Shown here: piece after piece, positions 25,401 through 29,975 of the stretch | Layout: the number at the start of each line of letters is the position of its first letter | How positions within the stretch are numbered: the stretch's first letter is position 1 | Source of the DNA: Clostridiales bacterium | GTDB lineage: Bacteria > Bacillota > Clostridia > Lachnospirales > Lachnospiraceae | Assembly: GCA_018365455.1 (NCBI GenBank) | Contig: JAGZJZ010000004.1 | Coordinates: 1 to 64,000, forward strand | Direction of reading: 5' to 3' | DNA length: 64,000 nucleotides | The notes under the pieces: model-generated | Databases searched by the model: none | What the model saw: only the letters and a program-made list of their open reading frames with translations | Told to the model about the DNA's origin: nothing | Position numbers and translations under genes: made by a program

Positions 25401-25967
25401 TCTATGCTGCAGCAGGCATACAAAGCCCTGGTAAAAGCCCCTGTGGTCAAACCGGTGCCGAAAAAGAATGCAGTCGTAACAGTTGGGAATGCAAAATACA
25501 AGGTAACAAAATCATCCAGTAAAAATGGTACCGTAATGTATGTAAAACCAACGAAAAGGACCTTTAAAAAGGTTACCATACCAGCGACGGTTAAGATCAA
25601 CGGCTATACCTTTAAAGTAACCCAGATAGCTAAAAAAGCATTTTACAAGAATACAAAACTCCAGAGTGTAACAATTGGAAAATATGTGACAAACATTGGA
25701 CCAAGTGCATTCCGGGATTGTAAAAAGCTGAAATCCGTTGTAATCGGAGCAAGCGTAAAGCGTATTGAGAAGTATGCATTTATGAATGATAAGAATCTGA
25801 AAAAGATTAAGATTGTAAGCAAGAATTTAAAAACCATTCAAAAGAAGGCGTTTACCAATATTTATAGTAAGGCTGAGTTTAAGGTACCGTCGAAGAAGTT
25901 GAAGAATTATAAGGAACATCTTTTAAAGCGGGGCGTGAAAACAACTGCTAAGTTTAAAAAGTTATAA
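16422..25967 (+). CDS. GH51 alpha-L-arabinofuranosidase, frame continuing into secreted protein
   Basis: The first ~510 residues are a complete cytoplasmic-type GH51 enzyme: KMIIDKSFRIAEIDKRIYG start, acid/base Glu174 (GNEMDG) and nucleophile Glu293 (FDEWN), matching Glu175/Glu294 of the Geobacillus enzyme, and a normal family ending SWNVIRLG. It releases terminal alpha-L-arabinofuranose from imported oligosaccharides. I start at ATG 16422 (GGAGG 16409-16413, spacing 8). No stop codon follows: the frame continues in phase through a new RBS and ATG at 17970 into a signal peptide and a 2665-residue surface protein, giving a nominal 3181-residue product. The likely history is loss of the GH51 stop codon (or a sequencing change); two products from two starts are expected. 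Domain calls are firm; the expressed form is unknown. Confidence 0.85.
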   Translation: MNKNAKMIIDKSFRIAEIDKRIYGSFIEHLGRAVYNGIYQPGHPSADEDGFRRDVLELVKELQVPIIRYPGGNFVSNYFWEDGVGPVEQRKKRLELAWRSLETNEVGLNEFAKWAKKADADMMMAVNLGTRGIADACNLLEYCNHPSGTYYSDLRRSHGAKEAYGIKTWCLGNEMDGEWQIGHKTADEYGRLAAETAKAMKLIDPSIEMVSCGSSFVAMPTFPEWEAETLTHTYDYVDYISLHQYYGNTMNDTADYLALTMDMEHFIHTVVSTCDYIKAKKRSKKVMNLSFDEWNVWFHSSEADDDTMKNRPWQKAPHLLEDIYTFEDALMVGLMLIMLLKHADRVKVACLAQLVNVIAPIMTENDGGVWKQTIFYPFLHASLYGRGTALQPILDTPKHDTIGHCDVTDIETVAVYREEKEEVTIFAVNRNIHEDITLSCDLRSFAGYDILEHIIMEEGDLKAVNTYGREQVLPKHSSESVMDHGMLETKLHKASWNVIRLGKQGRYLREERGGSQMRKKRLVNGAVKVTASVLALAMTITSIPLPGLAGTNKVYAAEKSTEADKSTETDEFFIAPDGERPNNVAGSADVSTSYISGWETLTAVNDGKVSKTSRTGKEETGACYGSWGNPAKPASETLTYTWENEVELNSSGIYFWYDGEEPTSGGIKIPKSCKYEYMDADGNFVEVSNARGLGCLPDGFNITSFDTVKTKGLRVTIEKQKADGDGVGVIEWEAYGKVMPFNIAPRAEASASINRPEDLGGVDALNDEAEPTASTGSGDGLVWHSWTNEGQMAYVQYTWQKEATIDSTEIYYFTDNGGILIPEKTVVEYWDAAAGAWAEAAVVTDQKLDAYNVVQFDQPIKTNQLRLTMTPQGYGTTSNHAVGIKEWKVLGNAEKPSGEMELSNDYFYLKIGKYGHIDELKIQGDLYDTNYVLNAEYAPTQGASKEHQWMGELMFQTKWEGEENWTESMTSASDNGSKTRKIELKGNKVEVTYENAKEEKGIKDFKLVETYELVDDQIVWSMTVTNTEDKNLIIGDFGVPMPFSEFWPGGTQVYETSVVDHSFVGQDSSYIYASRPSGQGKFLLFTPDTSTGAGFEYQDHWRINNGHAGSVWAQDQGGWANGLNVFYIHSDVIKTTGSSYLENTSLTLAPGESKTYTFKFTGVDSEQDMKTKLYEEGIIDAVAVPSMAFSVNMPAKFYLHTSYGEDQITDMQIKCAHDTGLYEGLQKSVSNKQECTKDQGTKAEYLETVTQDGEQYHIYNLQLSCLGANHMEITYGDGKKTTLQFYAMDSVEDALELHADFVTEKTQVNAPGEIYDKIFDDWMMDTKSVRGVYEGYFGWGDDWGFTHGEYLAEKNVYQPVKEQITAVDEYLDTFIWNGLMKEHQEDYMVNDWLDNEPNNTGQGIYRGYAYPHVYNTYFSMYKIAEKYPDMIDYAEDKGTYLLRAANILKALYSKGVSYNWDTGLMGESTTPDILAALEAEGYYEEASDITEIMKTKYNKFKGNKYPYGSEYAYDNTGEEAVYTLAKLNDNTDMMSKIDLKTRACRGLQPIWYHYGNPTTICGENWWNFQYTASLAGYCMDDWLRLQDNGMTDTEMADAARVNYAGKLANLTCINSGQIDADPENIGTVSWTYQAELGHSGGQGTGGGNIHNGWRQMSGEADTGLFGALRILSSDVTTDNIFGLFGYGCEVTEDGGFYQVKPLDGVYTRLNFINQKLSIELDRDQYSQAKVSKDSNYVELNIRNMEVSKHESDIEFTGLKPGSYQVKVDGKVTGSFQYIGETTLVSVPLPAAETARVVIEEGEPLENTAPVVDAGKDLNVYLSDTYRLEGSAKDDGYPDMTLTSLWEVTSKPEGANVTIANPDKLISGITADKAGTYQLKLTVSDGALSTEDTLTLVVKEDEKLPEVLADYEFEEVDVLKRVVKDSSEAGNDAEAISKPAVTEGREGNAVQLTGTYCGYVRLPSSLTRNVEDCTILADIKLTAAQGSGARIFQFGDTSGKRLYVSFEGKNELVIGVTDTKTNKTAEHKTGIKLGTGFWKNIAVTMEDQTLVLYVDGEAVYTLDDCGFTLADLGNVQMNYIGRSDNKQSAFLNGLVDNFTVKSKAMTAEELADAYAPAEQAKPVSAEVGSYVTVVGKAPLLPETLRVLYDNGIYKDSKVTWEAVSEDKYSKAGSFKVNGTVEGMEQPVQASVFVMDGEETNLASSAKATAIINSVQDLGGVAGLNDGFEPASSGDTSHGVWHNWLGNQGGEAWVQYNWDKEIMITASDAYYFKDGGGNFAPVSVKYEYLQSDGSWQPFTNVDGLGVSLNKYNKTTFDPVMTKAIRMTMTPEKLGCGVIEWKVYGYQVDTQPSADKTELKKAVELAGTKAAYYYTAETWSTFADVLEEAENLLTDETAVQDDIDTMLAKLLEAKDALEIMPGAVSVNLAPQAEALASVGQAQAVKDGIDPVNSSDSSKGVWDSSEEAGTEAWVQYDFEELVRIDSTDIYYYLDGETVMLPKEALIEYLNDEGTWTEVQKVTDIKENQYNTVTFKKPVLATAIRVTMQPQDENTAVGIIEWKVSGELVSSQGVNKKNLRNILDIANTKAEARYTSESWAVFADALANAQNLVNQGGLTQEEINTAFDTLYQAVNALVAAVQTPEIVNVAPEAEASANINSPNDLGGVDKMKDGIDPSSSTDKSNGTWHNWGQEGKEAWVQYDWDQTQEIHSIQVYYFTDGGGILLPAESEITYLGEDGQWYTIDTVTENIPNAYNTLTLETPVRAKALKITMQPVVEESGLHGVGIIEWQVMAMTGMGDSIISSELEGLLAAALKKSAADYTELGWSQLQTAVAQANDVLAKENVTQEEIDTAAKALQEAMIIREDPVVPVDKKELNNLIALAESKLSGNYTKESLDTLKKALENAKKTAADEKAVQKDVDQARVSLEAAIAGLKVKEDPKPVVNKAELQKVINSYAGLKSSDYTTTSWSAYLKVLNNAKMVNLNVNATQKEVDTALSMLQQAYKALVKAPVVKPVPKKNAVVTVGNAKYKVTKSSSKNGTVMYVKPTKRTFKKVTIPATVKINGYTFKVTQIAKKAFYKNTKLQSVTIGKYVTNIGPSAFRDCKKLKSVVIGASVKRIEKYAFMNDKNLKKIKIVSKNLKTIQKKAFTNIYSKAEFKVPSKKLKNYKEHLLKRGVKTTAKFKKL
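17970..25967 (+). CDS. Secreted multidomain surface protein (DUF5695, FIVAR, LRR_5), internal start
   Basis: ATG 17970 has AGGAGG at 17957-17962 and opens a signal peptide (MRKKRLVNGAVKVTASVLAL..., likely cleaved after VYA near residue 41). Approximate order in 2665 residues: two discoidin-like domains (66-377), DUF5695-like catalytic-looking domain (384-1280), PKD/Ig-like (1294-1382), LamG-like (1390-1594), Ig-like (1607-1677), discoidin-like (1681-1829), FIVAR, discoidin-like (1907-2047), FIVAR, discoidin-like (2126-2275), three FIVAR helical repeats (2279-2489) and C-terminal LRR_5 (BspA-like) repeats (2502-2665). There is no LPXTG motif. Probably an extracellular glycan-active or glycan-binding protein feeding the adjacent importer. 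DUF5695 is assigned from memory of the family; its chemistry is not established here. Confidence 0.8.
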   Translation: MRKKRLVNGAVKVTASVLALAMTITSIPLPGLAGTNKVYAAEKSTEADKSTETDEFFIAPDGERPNNVAGSADVSTSYISGWETLTAVNDGKVSKTSRTGKEETGACYGSWGNPAKPASETLTYTWENEVELNSSGIYFWYDGEEPTSGGIKIPKSCKYEYMDADGNFVEVSNARGLGCLPDGFNITSFDTVKTKGLRVTIEKQKADGDGVGVIEWEAYGKVMPFNIAPRAEASASINRPEDLGGVDALNDEAEPTASTGSGDGLVWHSWTNEGQMAYVQYTWQKEATIDSTEIYYFTDNGGILIPEKTVVEYWDAAAGAWAEAAVVTDQKLDAYNVVQFDQPIKTNQLRLTMTPQGYGTTSNHAVGIKEWKVLGNAEKPSGEMELSNDYFYLKIGKYGHIDELKIQGDLYDTNYVLNAEYAPTQGASKEHQWMGELMFQTKWEGEENWTESMTSASDNGSKTRKIELKGNKVEVTYENAKEEKGIKDFKLVETYELVDDQIVWSMTVTNTEDKNLIIGDFGVPMPFSEFWPGGTQVYETSVVDHSFVGQDSSYIYASRPSGQGKFLLFTPDTSTGAGFEYQDHWRINNGHAGSVWAQDQGGWANGLNVFYIHSDVIKTTGSSYLENTSLTLAPGESKTYTFKFTGVDSEQDMKTKLYEEGIIDAVAVPSMAFSVNMPAKFYLHTSYGEDQITDMQIKCAHDTGLYEGLQKSVSNKQECTKDQGTKAEYLETVTQDGEQYHIYNLQLSCLGANHMEITYGDGKKTTLQFYAMDSVEDALELHADFVTEKTQVNAPGEIYDKIFDDWMMDTKSVRGVYEGYFGWGDDWGFTHGEYLAEKNVYQPVKEQITAVDEYLDTFIWNGLMKEHQEDYMVNDWLDNEPNNTGQGIYRGYAYPHVYNTYFSMYKIAEKYPDMIDYAEDKGTYLLRAANILKALYSKGVSYNWDTGLMGESTTPDILAALEAEGYYEEASDITEIMKTKYNKFKGNKYPYGSEYAYDNTGEEAVYTLAKLNDNTDMMSKIDLKTRACRGLQPIWYHYGNPTTICGENWWNFQYTASLAGYCMDDWLRLQDNGMTDTEMADAARVNYAGKLANLTCINSGQIDADPENIGTVSWTYQAELGHSGGQGTGGGNIHNGWRQMSGEADTGLFGALRILSSDVTTDNIFGLFGYGCEVTEDGGFYQVKPLDGVYTRLNFINQKLSIELDRDQYSQAKVSKDSNYVELNIRNMEVSKHESDIEFTGLKPGSYQVKVDGKVTGSFQYIGETTLVSVPLPAAETARVVIEEGEPLENTAPVVDAGKDLNVYLSDTYRLEGSAKDDGYPDMTLTSLWEVTSKPEGANVTIANPDKLISGITADKAGTYQLKLTVSDGALSTEDTLTLVVKEDEKLPEVLADYEFEEVDVLKRVVKDSSEAGNDAEAISKPAVTEGREGNAVQLTGTYCGYVRLPSSLTRNVEDCTILADIKLTAAQGSGARIFQFGDTSGKRLYVSFEGKNELVIGVTDTKTNKTAEHKTGIKLGTGFWKNIAVTMEDQTLVLYVDGEAVYTLDDCGFTLADLGNVQMNYIGRSDNKQSAFLNGLVDNFTVKSKAMTAEELADAYAPAEQAKPVSAEVGSYVTVVGKAPLLPETLRVLYDNGIYKDSKVTWEAVSEDKYSKAGSFKVNGTVEGMEQPVQASVFVMDGEETNLASSAKATAIINSVQDLGGVAGLNDGFEPASSGDTSHGVWHNWLGNQGGEAWVQYNWDKEIMITASDAYYFKDGGGNFAPVSVKYEYLQSDGSWQPFTNVDGLGVSLNKYNKTTFDPVMTKAIRMTMTPEKLGCGVIEWKVYGYQVDTQPSADKTELKKAVELAGTKAAYYYTAETWSTFADVLEEAENLLTDETAVQDDIDTMLAKLLEAKDALEIMPGAVSVNLAPQAEALASVGQAQAVKDGIDPVNSSDSSKGVWDSSEEAGTEAWVQYDFEELVRIDSTDIYYYLDGETVMLPKEALIEYLNDEGTWTEVQKVTDIKENQYNTVTFKKPVLATAIRVTMQPQDENTAVGIIEWKVSGELVSSQGVNKKNLRNILDIANTKAEARYTSESWAVFADALANAQNLVNQGGLTQEEINTAFDTLYQAVNALVAAVQTPEIVNVAPEAEASANINSPNDLGGVDKMKDGIDPSSSTDKSNGTWHNWGQEGKEAWVQYDWDQTQEIHSIQVYYFTDGGGILLPAESEITYLGEDGQWYTIDTVTENIPNAYNTLTLETPVRAKALKITMQPVVEESGLHGVGIIEWQVMAMTGMGDSIISSELEGLLAAALKKSAADYTELGWSQLQTAVAQANDVLAKENVTQEEIDTAAKALQEAMIIREDPVVPVDKKELNNLIALAESKLSGNYTKESLDTLKKALENAKKTAADEKAVQKDVDQARVSLEAAIAGLKVKEDPKPVVNKAELQKVINSYAGLKSSDYTTTSWSAYLKVLNNAKMVNLNVNATQKEVDTALSMLQQAYKALVKAPVVKPVPKKNAVVTVGNAKYKVTKSSSKNGTVMYVKPTKRTFKKVTIPATVKINGYTFKVTQIAKKAFYKNTKLQSVTIGKYVTNIGPSAFRDCKKLKSVVIGASVKRIEKYAFMNDKNLKKIKIVSKNLKTIQKKAFTNIYSKAEFKVPSKKLKNYKEHLLKRGVKTTAKFKKL

Positions 25968-26136
25968 TTTTTAGAGAAAGTATTGAATGTAGAATGAATG
26001 GTTAGGAAGTGCCAGAGTTTTTCTTTAGGGAAGGACTCTGGCACTTCTTTCTTTTATGCGGAAAGATCATAAATAACGTAAAAACATCTCAAAAAAATAA
26101 TATAAAATAATTTATAGAAAAAAATGCAACTTAATA
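25968..26136. other. Intergenic region after the giant surface-protein gene
   Basis: Contains the terminator at 26007-26046, then an AT-rich stretch without a frame or other recognisable element up to the pilus-operon promoter. Confidence 0.6.
26007..26050 (+). terminator. Terminator of the arabinoside operon
   Basis: Perfect 12-bp stem AAGTGCCAGAGT / ACTCTGGCACTT, extendable by five further pairs (two G-U), then CTTTCTTTT. It closes the GH127-ABC-GH51-surface protein operon. Confidence 0.88.
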
Positions 26137-26165
26137 TTGACAATGGTGACTGGCTGATATATAAT
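26137..26165 (+). promoter_or_regulatory. Consensus promoter of the tad pilus operon
   Basis: Perfect TTGACA (26137-26142), 17-bp spacer and perfect TATAAT (26160-26165). The predicted start near 26172 leaves a ~200-nt untranslated leader before the first gene. The leader holds a 6-bp hairpin ATAGTC/GACTAT near 26238-26254, but I recognise no riboswitch; in particular it lacks the c-di-GMP-I core. Confidence 0.85.
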
Positions 26166-26375
26166 AAACATACTTCTTACAGATAATTGTTTTATATTAG
26201 CTGTATGAGATGGCTTTTTCTTGAGAATTCTTTACTTTCATAGTCAGATCGACTATATTTCCTTGGTGTTTTTTAATTAGTATTTAACAATTTAAGGGGG
26301 CGATTACATTATATGTGATTTCAAAATTTATGGATCTTTTGATTATATGATTGGTATGTTTAAAAGAGGTGAGTA

Positions 26376-26888
26376 ATGAAGGAAGTTGAATTTCTATGCC
26401 TTCTATGCCTGGCGGCAATGGCTGTCATACTGGATTTATGGAAAGGGAAGATTCCGAATCTGCTGACTTTCGCGGGGGTTGCAGCAGGTGGGACATTTCA
26501 GGCCATTCATACAGGATATATGGGAATACTTTTGTTTTTAGGAGGGGTGGGAACACCACTGCTGGTTTTAGGTGCCCTTTATTATTTTAGAATGATTGGC
26601 GCGGGAGACATAAAGCTGTTCTGTGCATTAGGAGGTTTTTTAGGAGCGATTAAGATTTTAACCTGTATTCTCATTGCATTTCTTGTGGGGGCAGGAATAT
26701 CAGTAATACTGATTCTATGGCGACGTAATCTGTGGAGCCGTCTTACATATTTCTATGATTATATCAGCAATTATTTTCATCTAAAAAAGTGGATGCCATA
26801 TCGAAGGGATGAGGATGTGGACAGCCATATGCATTTTTCTATACCAATACTAATCAGTATTATTTTATATATAGGAGGTTTTTATTGA
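26376..26888 (+). CDS. Prepilin peptidase, A24 family (TadV/CpaA-like)
   Basis: 170 residues, about five membrane segments. The catalytic aspartates of the aspartic prepilin peptidase family are visible: Asp near residue 21 in ILDLWKGKIPN and the GxGD-type motif GAGDIK. It cleaves the leader of Flp-type pilins at the inner face of the membrane. First gene of the tad operon; GAGGTG precedes the ATG. A second short A24 peptidase is encoded at 34295, so the two may divide the work between the pilin and TadE-type pseudopilins. Confidence 0.9.
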   Translation: MKEVEFLCLLCLAAMAVILDLWKGKIPNLLTFAGVAAGGTFQAIHTGYMGILLFLGGVGTPLLVLGALYYFRMIGAGDIKLFCALGGFLGAIKILTCILIAFLVGAGISVILILWRRNLWSRLTYFYDYISNYFHLKKWMPYRRDEDVDSHMHFSIPILISIILYIGGFY

Positions 26889-27931
26889 AGAAAAATATTT
26901 TTGCAGTATGTGATTTGGAAGCAGCGTATGCTTATAATCTAATGGAATATATGAATATTAAGCAAAATACGCCATTTGAAGTGCAGGCATTTACTAATGT
27001 AAAAAGTCTTGGTATTTTTGCCAAAGAGCATGAAATTGAAATGCTATTAATTTCTGCTCAGGCTATGTGCGAAGAAGTCAAAACGCTTAATATCGGACGG
27101 ATTATGATCTTATCCGAGGGGGAATTGATACAGGAGTTAGCGGAATACCCGACTGTCTACAAATACCAGTCTTCTGATAATCTCATAGCAGAGGTTATGG
27201 GGTATTATGCCAACCAGAACGTAAGGGTTAACCCATTGGCGTTATTGAAAAAGGATGTGGAGATCATAGGGGTTTATTCACCCGTTAAGAGGACGCTGAA
27301 AACATCGTTTGCACTGACCCTGGGCCAGATACTGGCTAAAAAAAGAGCTGTATTATATTTGAATCTGGAGGATTATGCCGGGTTTGAAACCCTTATGGGA
27401 AAGGAATTTGCAGCAGACATATCAGACCTTATGTATTTTGTGAGGCAGGGGAGCGGCAACCTGGTCTATAAGCTGGACAGTATGGTGCAGAGCATTCAGA
27501 ATCTGGACTACATACCGCCTGCTTTTTCTCCAATGGATCTCAGAAATGTGGAGTATGAGGAGTGGATGAAGCTCTTGGGAGATATTATTAACTTTAGCTC
27601 TTACGATACCATTATTTTGGATATCGGGGAACAGATTGATGAGGTCTTCCGTCTGCTCAAGCAGTGCAGGAAAATTTATATGCCGGTAAGGGAGGACAGT
27701 GTATCTCTGGCTAAACTGGATCATTATGAAAAAGTGCTGCGTATGTGGGACTGTGAAGATATTCTGGAACGAACTAGAAAACTGAAACTGCCTTTTCACA
27801 GCAGCTTCGGACCCAGGGATCACTATGTGGAACAACTCATGTGGGGGGAACTGGGAGACTATGTCAGAAAGTTAATTAATGAGGAAGAAAATGATGAAAG
27901 AGGGCAGGGACCAGTTCCAAATCCTTCGTAA
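26885..27931 (+). CDS. TadZ/CpaE-like pilus assembly localisation protein
   Basis: 348 residues, TTG start overlapping the previous stop by four bases, GGAGG at 26875-26879. N-terminal receiver-like region (residues 1-115) followed by a MinD/ParA-like ATPase fold. The P-loop is degenerate: YSPVKRTLKTSF replaces the KGGxGKT form, although a Lys-Thr pair is kept. In tad systems TadZ positions the machine at the pole or septum. Operon position directly before the TadA ATPase supports the call. Confidence 0.82.
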   Translation: MKKNIFAVCDLEAAYAYNLMEYMNIKQNTPFEVQAFTNVKSLGIFAKEHEIEMLLISAQAMCEEVKTLNIGRIMILSEGELIQELAEYPTVYKYQSSDNLIAEVMGYYANQNVRVNPLALLKKDVEIIGVYSPVKRTLKTSFALTLGQILAKKRAVLYLNLEDYAGFETLMGKEFAADISDLMYFVRQGSGNLVYKLDSMVQSIQNLDYIPPAFSPMDLRNVEYEEWMKLLGDIINFSSYDTIILDIGEQIDEVFRLLKQCRKIYMPVREDSVSLAKLDHYEKVLRMWDCEDILERTRKLKLPFHSSFGPRDHYVEQLMWGELGDYVRKLINEEENDERGQGPVPNPS

Positions 27932-29123
27932 GCGTCTTCTTGAAAAGCTGGAGAATGCAGGAAGCCTTAGTGATGAAGAAATAATTGAGAAGATTAATGA
28001 AATAATTATTGAAGCAGGCAGAGAATTTTATCTGAGCCTGAAAAGAAAGGAAGAGCTGCAGAAGGAGCTGTTTAATTCCATAAGAAAGCTGGACATCCTC
28101 CAGGAACTTATTGATGATGATACGATTACGGAGGTTATGGTAAATGGTACCGAAGGTATCTTTATAGAAAAAAATGGAAGGCTTATGAAATGGGATAAAA
28201 ATTTTTGTACCCGGCAAAAGATTGAGGATCTGGTTCAATCTATTGCGGCAAAAAGCAACCGCATTGTGAATGAAACCGTCCCAATTGCAGATGCCAGATT
28301 AGAAAATGGTGCCAGGGTAAATATCGTATTGCCTCCGGCAGCCATAAATGGTCCCATTATTACCATCCGGCAGTTTCCCTCACATCCCATTCAAATAGAA
28401 GAATTAATTGCATGGAATGCTGTCACGGAAGAGGCAGCTGAATTTCTAAGACAGCTGGTCATTGCCGGCTACAACATCTTTATCAGTGGGGGTACCGGAT
28501 CCGGGAAGACCACATTTCTAAATGCACTGTCGAATTTTATACCCAAAGAGGAAAGAATTATTACCATTGAAGATAATGCGGAACTACAGCTGCAGGGAGT
28601 AAAGAATCTGGTGAGAATGGAGGCGAGAAAGGGAAATACCCAGGGCGAGCATGAGATAACGATAAGAGATTTGATTAAATCCAGTTTGAGAATGAGACCG
28701 GATCGAATTTTGGTTGGCGAGGTGCGGGGAGAAGAGGCACTGGATATGCTCCAGGCTCTCAATACCGGACATGACGGCTCCCTCAGTACCGGGCATGGGA
28801 ACAGTCCAAGGGACATGCTTGCCAGATTAGAGACAATGGTTTTGCTGGGAGTATCGCTGCCGGTGTCTGCAATCCGAAGGCAGATTGCTTCCGGAATTGA
28901 TATAATGGTTCACCTGGGAAGGCTGCGGGATAAAAGCAGAAAGGTATTAGAGATAATTGAAATATTGGGTTACCGCTATGAGACAAAAGAAATTTTGACA
29001 AAGGTACTGTATGAATTTGAAGAGAACGGCACAAACAGGGATCAGGTTATAGGAAAACTGGTGAAAAAAAGTACGTTAACGGATACCAGAAAATTAGTGC
29101 AGCGGGGAATTTCTATCGAATAG
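27894..29123 (+). CDS. Tad pilus secretion ATPase TadA/CpaF
   Basis: 409 residues from ATG 27894 (27891 and 27879 are alternatives; AGGAAG lies at 27882-27887). The gene overlaps the TadZ gene by about 40 bp. Walker A GGTGSGKTT, the Asp box and Walker B region RMRPDRILVGEVRGEEALDM, and the His box TGHDGSLSTGHGNS identify the secretion ATPase/type IV pilus motor family. It powers pilus polymerisation and probably retraction, docked on TadB/TadC. Confidence 0.95.
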   Translation: MKEGRDQFQILRKRLLEKLENAGSLSDEEIIEKINEIIIEAGREFYLSLKRKEELQKELFNSIRKLDILQELIDDDTITEVMVNGTEGIFIEKNGRLMKWDKNFCTRQKIEDLVQSIAAKSNRIVNETVPIADARLENGARVNIVLPPAAINGPIITIRQFPSHPIQIEELIAWNAVTEEAAEFLRQLVIAGYNIFISGGTGSGKTTFLNALSNFIPKEERIITIEDNAELQLQGVKNLVRMEARKGNTQGEHEITIRDLIKSSLRMRPDRILVGEVRGEEALDMLQALNTGHDGSLSTGHGNSPRDMLARLETMVLLGVSLPVSAIRRQIASGIDIMVHLGRLRDKSRKVLEIIEILGYRYETKEILTKVLYEFEENGTNRDQVIGKLVKKSTLTDTRKLVQRGISIE

Positions 29124-29234
29124 AAGATTTAAGAGAATAGCGAAAGATACGAGAAAATATAAGTAAATTTAAAAATAGCAGACAGGAAAAAACATTCTGA
29201 GGCAGGTAAAAGGCAGTAGGAAAGGAGGCGGACA

Positions 29235-29972
29235 ATGAACTATAACCAATATAATTTTACAGGAAAGCAGTGGGTGTTGCAGATTCTGCTTTATGTTGCA
29301 ATAGATGGGATTGTAAGCATCCTATTTTATCGCTCCTTTCTTGTATTTCTTTTATTTCTTCCTGGTTTTTTCTTTTTCTTGAAGCAAAGGAAAGCGGATT
29401 ATATTGCGGCAGGAAAAAAAGAGCTCAGCCAACAGTTTTTGACGGGGATACAGGCGGTATCTGCTGCATTAGCTGCGGGTTACTCGGTTGAGAATGCTTT
29501 TGAGGAGGCGCTGGAGGATATGGATCGGGTATTCGAGAAAGAAGATAAGATTATAAAAGAGTTTACCTATATCAGGAACCAGCTAAGGTTGAATAACACC
29601 CTGGAAAGCTTATTGCTGGATCTTGCTAAGCGGAGCAGAATTGAGGAAATTGAAAATTTTGCAGAGGTATTTTGCGCAGCAAAAAGATCAGGTGGAGACT
29701 TGATTGCTATTATACGCAATACCATTTTATGTATCAGTCAGAAAGAAGAGACGAAAATGGAAATTGAAACATGTCTGTCAGCCAAGCGTTTGGAACAGAA
29801 AATTATGAGTGGAGTTCCATTTCTGATATTAATCTATGTAGGGGCAGCGTCTCCCGGCTTTTTAGATGTGATGTATTACAATCCGGCAGGCATCTGCATC
29901 ATGAGTCTTTGTTTAGTGGTCTATGTGGCTGCCTATATGTGGGGAAAGAAAATCGTGGATATTGAGGTGTAG
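29235..29972 (+). CDS. Tad inner-membrane protein TadB-like
   Basis: 245 residues with two N-terminal and two C-terminal hydrophobic segments and a T2SSF-type cytoplasmic domain (QFLTGIQAVSAALAAGYSVENAFEEA, GxSxxxA-like helix, AKRSGGDLIAIIRNT). It forms the platform for the TadA ATPase. Strong AAAGGAGG before the ATG; the 111-bp gap before it shows no recognisable element. Confidence 0.88.
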   Translation: MNYNQYNFTGKQWVLQILLYVAIDGIVSILFYRSFLVFLLFLPGFFFFLKQRKADYIAAGKKELSQQFLTGIQAVSAALAAGYSVENAFEEALEDMDRVFEKEDKIIKEFTYIRNQLRLNNTLESLLLDLAKRSRIEEIENFAEVFCAAKRSGGDLIAIIRNTILCISQKEETKMEIETCLSAKRLEQKIMSGVPFLILIYVGAASPGFLDVMYYNPAGICIMSLCLVVYVAAYMWGKKIVDIEV

Positions 29973-29975
29973 CTT

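Noticed and set aside
26172..26375. c-di-GMP riboswitch in front of the tad operon
   Set aside because: The conserved c-di-GMP-I core sequences and tetraloop-receptor elements are not present in the leader.
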